This document shows, piece by piece, positions 8,801 through 16,772 of a DNA stretch of 64,000 nt. This DNA is from Bacteroides oleiciplenus YIT 12058 (GTDB lineage Bacteria; Bacteroidota; Bacteroidia; Bacteroidales; Bacteroidaceae): the NCBI RefSeq assembly GCF_000315485.1, contig NZ_JH992941.1, positions 682,001 through 746,000 on the forward strand. The letters run 5' to 3'. The notes below the pieces were generated by a model. That model was not told the origin of the DNA. It saw only the letters and a program-made list of their open reading frames with translations, and made no database searches. The position numbers and the translations under genes were made by a program. Position 1 is the stretch's first letter, and every line of letters starts with the position of its first letter.

Positions 8801-9949
8801 ATCCGCGTAACTGATACCGGTAGCGGCATCGATGCCAATGAGGTAGACAAGATATTCGACCGTTTCTATCAGACCGAACAGATGGACAGCCTCAGCAGTG
8901 GCGGCACCGGGATTGGCCTGGCCCTGACGAAAGGTATTGTAGAGTTGCATCACGGTACTATCCGGGTAGAGAGCGAATTGGGCAAAGGCAGCAGCTTCAT
9001 CGTCCGCCTGCATCTGGGAAATGCCCCGTTCACCGCAGAAGAAATCAGCAAGAAGACCGAAACCGTGTTGCAAATAGAGCAGCCTCAGACTGCCGAAACA
9101 GATGCTTCCCTCAAAGCCGAACTGGAAGAGAATGCCCCTATAAAACGCATGCCGGACGTCAAGATGGTCATCGTGGAAGACAACGACTCCATCCGCGAAA
9201 TGTTAGCAAACATCTTCCGCCCCTTCTACCAGGTGCTGACTGCCGCAGACGGTGAAGAAGGTCTGGAACTGATACAGAAGGAAATGCCAAACATCGTGGT
9301 GAGCGACGTAGTGATGCCCAAGATGTCCGGTACGGAACTTTGCAAACAAGTAAAGAATGACTTCAACACCTGCCACATCCCGGTAGTGCTGCTCACCGCA
9401 CGCACCGCCGTAGAACAAAACATCGAGGGGCTGCGCATCGGTGCGGACGATTACATCACCAAGCCATTCAATACAAACCTATTGATTTCACGCTGCAACA
9501 ACCTGGTGAATTCGCGCATCCTCCTGCAAGAGAAGTTCAGCAAGCAACCACAGGCATACGCACAGATGCTGGCAACGAACCCGATAGACAAGGACATTCT
9601 GGATCGCGCCATCGCCATCATCGAAAAGCATCTGGACGATACAGAGTTCAACGTCAACGTCTTCGCCCGCGAAATGGCTATGGCACGTACCAACCTGTTC
9701 ACCAAGCTGAAAGCCATCACGGGACAGACGCCGAACGACTTCATCCTGACCATCCGTCTGAAAAAGGGTGCCCTGATGCTGCGAAACAATCCGGAACTGA
9801 ATATCACTGAAATATCAGATAAAATAGGTTTCAGTTCGTCGCGCTACTTCTCGAAGTGTTTCAAAGACGTGTACCACGTAAGTCCACTTGCCTACCGCAA
9901 GGGGGAAGACGCGTGCAAGGAGGAGAAGGACGACGAGGAAGAAGAGTAA
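5882..9949 (+). CDS. Hybrid two-component system regulator (HTCS) of PUL 1
   Basis: Single-chain sensor and transcription factor, 1355 aa. In order: signal peptide (LLLVLVSIVAANLHS); ~14 two-component propeller repeats (recurring GxLWIGT) to ~residue 650; Y_Y_Y domain ~685-765; one membrane helix ~775-796; histidine kinase with His833 in FFTNISHEFRTPLT; ATPase with NNLLSNAIKHT, DTGSGI and GTGIGLAL; receiver domain with acceptor Asp1142 in VVSDVVMP; and an AraC-type DNA-binding domain ~1250-1345. The start is GTG, chosen because GGAGG sits four bases before it and the signal peptide begins there. In this family an oligosaccharide bound in the periplasm triggers activation of the neighbouring susC/D and enzyme genes. 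It heads the sulfatase-SusC-SusD-PL8 locus, so it probably controls it. Confidence 0.95.
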   Translation: MQKFIRTLLLVLVSIVAANLHSQNITFNHLTTDDGLSQFSVNSLYIDENGILWIGTREGLNRYNGNDIQTYKLSKNDPYSLFCNTVLRMAGDQNGKIYLLCTEGVAQFDLTTQRFTTLLQGNINSIHYKNGLFIGKKNEIYRYNEQTDNFDLYYQMAGENIEISCMFEDKGEMWIGTTSEGVFKLKLDGHQLTHPIDKGNITSIYQDNAGELWIGSWEKGLFRVKTDGSIENLRNDPANPHSISSDFVRACCEDNLGNIWIGTFNGLNRYNKSTGIFQNHTADDTQNEGLTHSSIWCIVKDNQGTLWLGTYFGGVNYFNPEYEIYTSYKVSRHEKEGLSNPIVGRTIEDKNGNLWIGTEGGGLNFYNRRTREFKWYLAGQGHNSISHSNVKALYYDSDKEIIWIGTHLGGLNKLDIRTGIFTHYRMEEGNPETLPSNIVRDIAPYQDQLIIATQNGVCLFNPRDGKCRQLFKDTKEGRKIAMVADLEMDSNGTLWIAATGEGVFSYRFDTNKLTNYRHNVTQLRSLSNNNVNNIMQDSQGRLWFSTSGSGLDLYRPATNDFENFDKDSNGLVSDCIYDTQESPVSGKLILTTNQGFSIFDQKTEKFQNYSVENGFPLTAVNENALCVTRDGEIFLGGTQGMLSFNELELNFTPKPYKIILSRLIVNGSEVKVADETGILAQSLCHTQEITLNANQTMFSIEFATSNYVAANKDEIIYKLEGFSDDWNSTRGQPMITYTNLNAGTYNLLIKPKGKEESLCPQVHLTIHVLPPYYRTTLAYLIYLIVTGILLWYLVRTYKSRIKLRESLKYEQKHIQDVEALNQSKLRFFTNISHEFRTPLTLIVSQVETLMQLQNFTPTIYNKILSIYQNSIQLRELITELLDFRKQEQGHMKVKVSPHNIVHFLYENYLIFMEYASSKQINFNFEKDTDSLEVWYDQKQMQKVINNLLSNAIKHTQAEDTITLSITTEGNEAVIRVTDTGSGIDANEVDKIFDRFYQTEQMDSLSSGGTGIGLALTKGIVELHHGTIRVESELGKGSSFIVRLHLGNAPFTAEEISKKTETVLQIEQPQTAETDASLKAELEENAPIKRMPDVKMVIVEDNDSIREMLANIFRPFYQVLTAADGEEGLELIQKEMPNIVVSDVVMPKMSGTELCKQVKNDFNTCHIPVVLLTARTAVEQNIEGLRIGADDYITKPFNTNLLISRCNNLVNSRILLQEKFSKQPQAYAQMLATNPIDKDILDRAIAIIEKHLDDTEFNVNVFAREMAMARTNLFTKLKAITGQTPNDFILTIRLKKGALMLRNNPELNITEISDKIGFSSSRYFSKCFKDVYHVSPLAYRKGEDACKEEKDDEEEE

Positions 9950-10033
9950 GTTTCTTGCCACTTAACTGGCAAAGTTTTGCCAAAGGGTGGCAACAGGCTG
10001 GCAAAGTATCAAGTATGTACTCCATGCATCTTT

Positions 10034-10098
10034 TGTACTTTTTCGTCCTTCCCTCGTACTCCTTTATACACATAATTCGGAGAAAGCCGCTACCTTTG
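10034..10098 (+). promoter_or_regulatory. Putative HTCS-1 operator and promoter before the sulfatase gene
   Basis: The -7 box TACCTTTG is at 10091-10098. A block starting TGTAC at 10034 matches a block at 11726 before susC at 18 of 27 positions (TGTAC, then TTCGT, CTT, CG, ACT), and both sit 57-58 bp before their -7 boxes. This matched position suggests a shared activator site for the upstream HTCS. The spacing and similarity are seen; the binding is inferred. Confidence 0.5.
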
Positions 10099-10131
10099 AC
10101 CTCAGAAATAATAATCTAAAGTCAAGGAACT

Positions 10132-11691
10132 ATGAAACAATTCTCCTCTTTATGGACCCTCCTTCCGGGCGTAGCCCTGATAGCAGGATGTGGAAATCCG
10201 TCGAAAAAAGAAACTGCTGACAATTCCCGTCAGAAACCTAACGTTATATATCTGATTGCCGACGACCTTGGCATCGGTGACTTGAGTTGCTACGGTGCCA
10301 CCAAAATAAGTACCCCCAACATCGACCGCCTTGCCGGACAAGGAGTACAATTCACCAATGCCTATGCCACCTCCTCCACCAGCACCCCCTCCCGCTTCGG
10401 CTTGCTGACGGGTATGTATCCATGGCGACAAGAAAACACCGGCATCGCTCCGGGCAATTCAGAACTGATTATCGACACAGCCTGTGTCACCATGGCCGAT
10501 ATGTTCAAAGCAGAAGGCTACGCCACCGGAGCCGTCGGCAAATGGCACCTGGGACTCGGTCCTAAAGGCGGCACTGACTTCAACCATCTCATTAAACCGA
10601 ATACCCAAGACATTGGGTTCGATTACGAATACATCATACCAGCCACCGTAGACCGCGTGCCCTGTGTATTCGTAGAGAACGGTCACGTCGTAGGTCTCGA
10701 CCCTAACGACCCCATAACCGTCAACTACAACCACAAAGTGGGCGATTGGCCTACCGGACTGGAAAATCCGGAACTCGTAAAACTGAAACCGAGCCAGGGA
10801 CATAATAACACCATTGTTAATGGTATCCCTCGCATCGGCTGGATGACCGGTGGTAAATCCGCCCTTTGGGTAGATGAAGACATTGCCGACGTCATCACCG
10901 CTAAAGCTAAAGATTTTATCGTGAATCATAAGAATGAACCTTTCTTCTTATATATGGGTACACAAGACGTACATGTTCCCCGCGTCCCCCATGCCCGTTT
11001 TGCCGGAAAGAGCGGCATGGGCACCCGTGGCGACGTCATCCTGCAACTGGACTGGACAGTAGGCGAAATCATGAACACTCTGGACAGCCTTCATCTTGCC
11101 GACAATACCATCTTCGTATTCTGTAGCGACAATGGCCCCGTGATTGATGACGGTTATCAAGATCAGGCTCTCGAACTGCTGAACGGTCATACACCTATGA
11201 AGCAATATCGCGGTGGAAAGTATAGTGCCTACGAAGCCGGAACACGGATTCCGTTCATTGTACGCTGGCCTGCGGGCATTCAACCCTGTAAACAACAGGC
11301 TTTGTTCTCGATGATTGATGTATATGGTTCTCTTGCAGCTTTATTGAATCATCCCCTTACCCCTGCAACCGTTGCTCCGGACAGCCGCGACCAACTGGGT
11401 ACTTTCTTAGGCAAAGATACCACCGGATGTGACTACGTAGTACAGCAAAATCTGAACAATACCCTCTCTATCATTCAAGGTGCATGGAAGTATATCGAAC
11501 CGAGTGACAAGCCTGCCATTGAACATTGGACAAAGATGGAGTTAGGAAACAATCCACAGCCTCAGTTGTACAATATTTCCATAGATCCATCGGAGAAAAA
11601 CAACGTGGCGGCAGCACATCCTGAGATGGTAAAAGAGCTCTCTGAGCTACTGGAGCTGGTAAAGACAGGCAATAACCAGAGAACAGAGTAA
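10132..11691 (+). CDS. Sulfatase, serine-type S1 family, lipoprotein
   Basis: 519-aa arylsulfatase-fold enzyme that removes sulfate esters from a glycan. The lipoprotein signal ends LIAGC (Cys20). Metal-binding YLIADDLG comes at the start. The modification site STPSR has Ser84 as the residue to be converted to formylglycine, so it needs an anSME-type maturase encoded elsewhere. GKWHLG, TQDVHVP and CSDNGPV supply further active-site residues. It sits between the HTCS and the SusC/SusD genes, so desulfation of the PUL 1 substrate is likely. Position specificity and subfamily cannot be decided by eye. Confidence 0.92.
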   Translation: MKQFSSLWTLLPGVALIAGCGNPSKKETADNSRQKPNVIYLIADDLGIGDLSCYGATKISTPNIDRLAGQGVQFTNAYATSSTSTPSRFGLLTGMYPWRQENTGIAPGNSELIIDTACVTMADMFKAEGYATGAVGKWHLGLGPKGGTDFNHLIKPNTQDIGFDYEYIIPATVDRVPCVFVENGHVVGLDPNDPITVNYNHKVGDWPTGLENPELVKLKPSQGHNNTIVNGIPRIGWMTGGKSALWVDEDIADVITAKAKDFIVNHKNEPFFLYMGTQDVHVPRVPHARFAGKSGMGTRGDVILQLDWTVGEIMNTLDSLHLADNTIFVFCSDNGPVIDDGYQDQALELLNGHTPMKQYRGGKYSAYEAGTRIPFIVRWPAGIQPCKQQALFSMIDVYGSLAALLNHPLTPATVAPDSRDQLGTFLGKDTTGCDYVVQQNLNNTLSIIQGAWKYIEPSDKPAIEHWTKMELGNNPQPQLYNISIDPSEKNNVAAAHPEMVKELSELLELVKTGNNQRTE

Positions 11692-11717
11692 AGAATCGTA
11701 CAGAACAGCGATTCTTT
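11690..11717 (+). terminator. Hairpin directly after the sulfatase stop
   Basis: AAAGAATCG (11690-11698) pairs perfectly with CGATTCTTT (11709-11717) around a 10-nt loop. There is no long T-run, so termination may be partial. Confidence 0.4.
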
Positions 11718-11725
11718 ATCAAGAA

Positions 11726-11791
11726 TGTACAAATTCGTACTTTTTGCGAACTAAAAACTAAAGTCGTCTCCTATCCAATCGCATACATTTG
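11726..11791 (+). promoter_or_regulatory. Putative HTCS-1 operator and promoter before susC of PUL 1
   Basis: The -7 box TACATTTG is at 11784-11791. The TGTAC-led block 11726-11752 matches the block before the sulfatase gene at nearly equal spacing. The susC start codon lies 66 bp after the -7 box. Confidence 0.5.
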
Positions 11792-11857
11792 CATTGTGAT
11801 TCGAGTCTTATAGTAAGAAAGAAGAACCCTTTTAATAACTAATTTAATTTAATATTT

Positions 11858-14800
11858 ATGAAACAGAAAGTAACCTTAATTCTATTGGCAACTTTTCTTT
11901 GCTGTGTATTAGGAGTACAAGCACAGACAGGAAGCCAAATTACAGGTAAAGTTGTCGACACAATGGGAGAGCTTCCCGGAGTTAGTGTCGTTGTGAAAGG
12001 AACTACTAACGGAACCATCACCACACTTGACGGTAGTTTCAAGATTGACAACGTTAAACCCTCTGATGTACTGCAATTCTCTTTTGTAGGTTACAAAACA
12101 CAAGAAATCAAAGTCGGAAATCAAAAGACGTTCAATGTTACATTGCAAGAAGATGCACAAGCGCTGGATGAAGTCGTTGTTGTGGCCGTTGGTTATGGTG
12201 ACGTTAAACGCCGCGACTTGACCGGAGCTATCGGTAAGGCTAACATGAGTGACCTGACAAAAACTCCTATCAACAACGTAGCTGAGACATTAGGCGGACG
12301 TATCGCCGGTGTACAGGTATCTTCTACAGATGGTGGTTTGGGTGATAACTTCAATATCGTAATCCGTGGTGCCGGCTCATTGACTCAGAGTACTGCCCCA
12401 CTGTACGTAATTGACGGATTCCCCAGCGAAACTTCCGGTATGAGTGCCCTCAACCCGAACGATATCGAATCTATCGACGTATTGAAGGATGCCTCTGCAA
12501 CTGCAATCTATGGTTCGCGTGGTGCCAATGGTGTTGTTATCATCACAACCAAGAAAGGTAAAGCTGGAAAAGCCACTCTTTCTTATAATGGTAGTGTCAG
12601 CGTAAGCAAGGTTAAGAACACAATGGATATGATGAATGGCTACGACTTTGTCAGCCTGCAAAAAGAAATCATGGAAGGAAACACAAAAGATGTAGACGGA
12701 GAAAAAGTGGATGAGTTTGCTTATTACTATCTGAAAGATGGCATAACCCTCGATGATTATAAAAACTTCAAGAGCTATGACTGGCAGGACGAAGTCTATC
12801 GCACAGCTATCAGCCACAACCACTATGTAGGCTTAACCGGTGGCAGCGACAAAATGGACTACTCTGCATCACTCTCTTATAGCAACCAGCAAGGTGTTAT
12901 CATCAACTCTGACCTCTCTCGTTATCAAGGTCGTTTCAACTTCAACCAGAAAATCAATAAGAGCATAAAGATTAATGCAAATGCAAACTTTGCAAGCAAC
13001 GTACAGAATGGTCCAAATCCCTCCACAGCAGAAACAACAGTGTCCAACTCACTGATGTATAGCGTATGGGGTTATCGTCCGGTTTCTCCTTCCGGTTCCG
13101 ACCTTCTGGCAGAACTGTACGATAGTGATGTAGACATGAGTAATGACTACCGCTTCAATCCGGTACTTTCTGCAAGGAATGAGTTCCGCCGTACCACAAC
13201 CAACCATCTGCAAGCTAACTTAGGCGTGGAATGGGAAATCATCAAGAACCTGAAGTTCAAAACTACTGCCGGATATACCGGTCGTGATATCAAAAGAGAA
13301 GAATTCAACGGAAGCCAGACCAGTACCGGTAATACGCATCCGTCCAATACGCGAAGCAAAGGTATCAACGCATTCCTGAGACAACAGGAAACAAGAAACT
13401 ACCTGAATGAAAACACATTGTCATACGTTTATGCAAAGAACGATCATAATCTGAACGCTCTGGTCGGTGCCACTTTCCAGAAGTACACCAGCTATCTGAG
13501 CAGCATCACTCAGGAACAGATTACAAACGAGGCCTTCGGCATGTCCGGTATCGGTAAAGGTTCTGCAACACCCGTTGTTACGGCATCGCAAGGAGAAAAC
13601 GCCATGATTTCTTATCTGGGACGTATCAACTACAATTATGCATCCAAGTATTATGTTACGGCATCTATGCGTACTGACGGTTCTTCAAAATTCTCTCCGG
13701 ACAACCGTTGGGGTTACTTCCCATCCGCTTCATTGGCTTGGGCATTCGGACGTGAAAAGTTCGTATCCAACCCACTTCCTTGGTTATCTAACGGTAAATT
13801 GCGCGTAAGCTGGGGTCTCACAGGTAACAACCGTATTGGTGACTTCGACTACATGGCACAATTGGTTACCAGTTCCAATGTGTACAAATACCCCTGGGAC
13901 AGTTCTTTCTATCCCGGCTATGTATTAGGTTCTATGGCCAACGAGAAACTGAAATGGGAAACTACTGAACAATATGACTTAGGTTTGGATTTAGGCTTCT
14001 TTGACGGACGTATCAACGTTACGATGGACTACTATATCAAAACCACCAAAGACCTATTGCTGGGTGCAGACGTGCCTGCAAGTTCCGGTTACTCCAGTGC
14101 TACATTGAATGTTGGTAAACTGCGCAATAAAGGTTTCGAACTCACTCTGGAAACCATCAATATCAAAGAGAAGAACTTCACATGGACCTCTAACTTCAAC
14201 ATTGCTTTCAACAGCAATAAGATTGTAGAGCTCAATGATGGACAGGATGATATGATTAGTTTCGTCAACTGGGATAATAAATACAAAACAATGCCTGCCT
14301 ACATCAGTAAGAAAGGTGATGCAGCCGGAAGTATGTATGGTTTCATCTATGACGGTACTTACAAATACGACGATTTCAACACTTCGGTAGATGCAAACGG
14401 GAAAACTATCTACACACTGAAAGATGACGTAGTTCGTATCTCGGACGCTGCACAACCGGGTGATCCGAAATACAAGAAGTTGAGTGATAAAGAAGGTAAT
14501 CTGATTACTGATGCCGACCGCACTATCATTGGTAACGGACAGCCCAAGCATACGGGTGGTTTCAACAATAACTTCATTTACAAGAACTGGGATCTTAACA
14601 TTTTCCTGCAATGGAGTTACGGCAACGACATTTTGAATGCCAACCGTATGGTGTTTGAAAACCCGCAATCCAAAAAGAACACAAACATGTTCGCTTCTTA
14701 TACAAACCGCTGGAGTGCTGAAAATCCAACCAGCAATATGCCTCGTGCAAGAGCTATCGGTGCCGAATATTACAGTTCTTTGTATGTGGAAGACGGTTCA

Positions 14801-15037
14801 TTCCTGAAGTTAAAAACTATTTCTTTGGGTTACAACTTCACACCTAACACATTACGTTCTCTGGGTATCAGTGCAGCCAGACTCTTTGTTTCGGCAGAGA
14901 ACATTGCTACCATTACAGGTTATTCCGGTTCCGACCCTGAAGTTTCTACACGTAACAGTGTATTGACCCCCGGTTTCGACTGGTCCGCTTATCCGCGTTC
15001 ATTCAACGCTTCACTCGGTGTTAACATAACCTTCTAA
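11858..15037 (+). CDS. SusC-like TonB-dependent oligosaccharide importer (PUL 1)
   Basis: Outer-membrane importer of 1059 aa. It has a signal peptide (LLATFLCCVLGVQA), an N-terminal carboxypeptidase-like domain (SQITGKVVDTMGELPGVSV), a TonB-box region (LDEVVVVAVGYG), a plug domain (PINNVAETLGGRIAGVQV, NIVIRGAGSLT, LYVIDGFP, ATAIYGSRGANGVVIITTKKG) and a 22-strand barrel ending SFNASLGVNITF. It works with the SusD lipoprotein encoded 23 bp downstream to import glycan fragments across the outer membrane using TonB energy. Confidence 0.96.
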   Translation: MKQKVTLILLATFLCCVLGVQAQTGSQITGKVVDTMGELPGVSVVVKGTTNGTITTLDGSFKIDNVKPSDVLQFSFVGYKTQEIKVGNQKTFNVTLQEDAQALDEVVVVAVGYGDVKRRDLTGAIGKANMSDLTKTPINNVAETLGGRIAGVQVSSTDGGLGDNFNIVIRGAGSLTQSTAPLYVIDGFPSETSGMSALNPNDIESIDVLKDASATAIYGSRGANGVVIITTKKGKAGKATLSYNGSVSVSKVKNTMDMMNGYDFVSLQKEIMEGNTKDVDGEKVDEFAYYYLKDGITLDDYKNFKSYDWQDEVYRTAISHNHYVGLTGGSDKMDYSASLSYSNQQGVIINSDLSRYQGRFNFNQKINKSIKINANANFASNVQNGPNPSTAETTVSNSLMYSVWGYRPVSPSGSDLLAELYDSDVDMSNDYRFNPVLSARNEFRRTTTNHLQANLGVEWEIIKNLKFKTTAGYTGRDIKREEFNGSQTSTGNTHPSNTRSKGINAFLRQQETRNYLNENTLSYVYAKNDHNLNALVGATFQKYTSYLSSITQEQITNEAFGMSGIGKGSATPVVTASQGENAMISYLGRINYNYASKYYVTASMRTDGSSKFSPDNRWGYFPSASLAWAFGREKFVSNPLPWLSNGKLRVSWGLTGNNRIGDFDYMAQLVTSSNVYKYPWDSSFYPGYVLGSMANEKLKWETTEQYDLGLDLGFFDGRINVTMDYYIKTTKDLLLGADVPASSGYSSATLNVGKLRNKGFELTLETINIKEKNFTWTSNFNIAFNSNKIVELNDGQDDMISFVNWDNKYKTMPAYISKKGDAAGSMYGFIYDGTYKYDDFNTSVDANGKTIYTLKDDVVRISDAAQPGDPKYKKLSDKEGNLITDADRTIIGNGQPKHTGGFNNNFIYKNWDLNIFLQWSYGNDILNANRMVFENPQSKKNTNMFASYTNRWSAENPTSNMPRARAIGAEYYSSLYVEDGSFLKLKTISLGYNFTPNTLRSLGISAARLFVSAENIATITGYSGSDPEVSTRNSVLTPGFDWSAYPRSFNASLGVNITF

Positions 15038-15060
15038 TTACCTAAAATCAAGAAACTAAT

Positions 15061-16641
15061 ATGAAAAGTATCAAGAATATCTTCAAAAAGACCTGCATCC
15101 TGGCAATAGTTGCTTCTATGGCGGGTTGTGACATGCTCGACACCAAGCCCTACGACTTTGTAGCGCCCGAAACATTCTACAAGAATGAGAGTGACTGTAC
15201 AATGGCATTAGCCGGTATATACTGGACAATGGCGGCAGAACATGTATATGGGAACCGTTACTCGTGCATGCTATCCAACATTGATGATTTGAGCTATTAC
15301 TACCGTGCGAACCAGACCAATGCAGTAGTTGCCAATTCACATAACACAGGCAATACCGATTTGTGGTACGCTTGGGAAGCTCTTTACTCTGGTATCAACA
15401 ATGCCAATGTATTGCTCGATAATATTGATGCAGCCAGCATCTCTGACGATAAAGTGAAAACGCGTATTAAAGGAGAAGCTAAATTCCTGCGTGCTTATTA
15501 CCACTTCTTGCTGGTGCAAGGTTGGTATGAAGTACCCATCCGTAAAGAAACAGTAAAAGACATCACTGTCAGCAGTCTGGAGGCCACCCCCCACGCCGAA
15601 GCGCTCGACTGGATTATTCAGGAGATGGAAGACTGTCTCGATATGGTAGATAACAGCAGCTATGACCTGTCTCCTTCACATGTGAAGAAAACCGTAGTAG
15701 AAGGTATCCTTGCCCGCGTATGTCTGTGGCGCGCAGGTGAACCTTCAAAAGGTGGAAAGGCATTTTATGAAAAGGCTGCCAAGTACGCCAAAGCTGTGTA
15801 CGACTCTAAGAAGCATAAATTGAATCCTGATGTATATGCCACATGGAAAGCCTTAGCTTCCGACCAGTATGAAACTACATACAACGAAAGCATGTGGGAA
15901 GTAGAATTCGTTGGTACACGTGATGATGGTAGCTACACTGAAAGCCGCATCGGTAACGTAATCGGTAATCTTCAGGAAAACTCAGCCGGTACAGGCGCCG
16001 GTTATACTTATGCATTCTATGCCGGCAGTTTGATTCTGTGGGATTTGTATGATGCTAAAGATGCTCGTCGTGACCTTGCCATGGCTCCTTACAAACTCAA
16101 CAACAAAGACGTAGAAGTTGCCTGGAAAGACAATCAGATTGTAGACCGTCGTTGTGGAAAATATCGCCGTGAATGGGAAAGCAGCAGTCCTAAACATAAA
16201 AACTACACTCAGGAGAACTACTGCCTGCTGCGCTATGCTGATGTATTGCTTATGTTGGCTGAAGCAGAAAATGAAGCCAACCAAGGTCCTACAGCATTAG
16301 CTTATACCTGCATCAACGAGGTACGCAACCGTGCAGGAATCGACGAAGTAAAAGATTTGTCATATGCTGACTTTCAGAAACTGATTCGTGACGAACGTGG
16401 TCGTGAGCTTTGCTTTGAGTCTCTCCGCAAGTACGATCTGGTACGTTGGGGTATCTATTATAAGACAATCAAAGAAGACCTGGGAGCAGCAGTTAACGAT
16501 GCACGCTGGTCCACTGCCAATAATGCCAAAGGAGCTGCACAATACGTTAGTAATACAACAGAAAAGAACCAATTCCTTCCTATCCCCACCAAGGAACTGG
16601 GTGTGAATACCAAATTGGAACAAAACAAGTATTGGAAATAA
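15061..16641 (+). CDS. SusD-like surface glycan-binding lipoprotein (PUL 1)
   Basis: 526-aa RagB/SusD protein forming the lid of the SusC transporter. The lipoprotein signal ends SMAGC (about Cys23). Family features are DMLDTKP at the start, LRAYYHFLLVQGWYEVPI (TPR-like helices), YCLLRYADVLLMLAEAENEA, INEVRNRAGI and RDERGRELCFESLRKYDLVRWG, and the C-terminal FLPIPTKEL. Confidence 0.96.
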   Translation: MKSIKNIFKKTCILAIVASMAGCDMLDTKPYDFVAPETFYKNESDCTMALAGIYWTMAAEHVYGNRYSCMLSNIDDLSYYYRANQTNAVVANSHNTGNTDLWYAWEALYSGINNANVLLDNIDAASISDDKVKTRIKGEAKFLRAYYHFLLVQGWYEVPIRKETVKDITVSSLEATPHAEALDWIIQEMEDCLDMVDNSSYDLSPSHVKKTVVEGILARVCLWRAGEPSKGGKAFYEKAAKYAKAVYDSKKHKLNPDVYATWKALASDQYETTYNESMWEVEFVGTRDDGSYTESRIGNVIGNLQENSAGTGAGYTYAFYAGSLILWDLYDAKDARRDLAMAPYKLNNKDVEVAWKDNQIVDRRCGKYRREWESSSPKHKNYTQENYCLLRYADVLLMLAEAENEANQGPTALAYTCINEVRNRAGIDEVKDLSYADFQKLIRDERGRELCFESLRKYDLVRWGIYYKTIKEDLGAAVNDARWSTANNAKGAAQYVSNTTEKNQFLPIPTKELGVNTKLEQNKYWK

Positions 16642-16711
16642 TTATTTAGTTGCACAGAGCTTCTAACCTTAAAATGAAATCAAATAGACCTTAATCAATT
16701 TGATATGTGTG

Positions 16712-16746
16712 GGGGAGAGTGACCGTGAGGTTCCTCTCCCCTTTTT
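16712..16746 (+). terminator. Terminator between susD and the PL8 gene
   Basis: GGGGAGAG (16712-16719) pairs with CTCTCCCC (16734-16741), loop 14 nt, followed by five T. It could reduce transcription of the downstream lyase relative to susC/susD. Confidence 0.75.
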
Positions 16747-16772
16747 ATAAAACCTCAAAAACAATATATCTT

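Noticed and set aside
9856-10119. 87-aa ORF overlapping the end of the first HTCS
   Set aside because: It starts inside the HTCS gene, runs through the operator region and resembles nothing.
16707-16772. 22-residue extension at the front of the first PL8 enzyme
   Set aside because: It is encoded by the terminator hairpin after susD and lacks signal-peptide character; the true signal starts at 16773.
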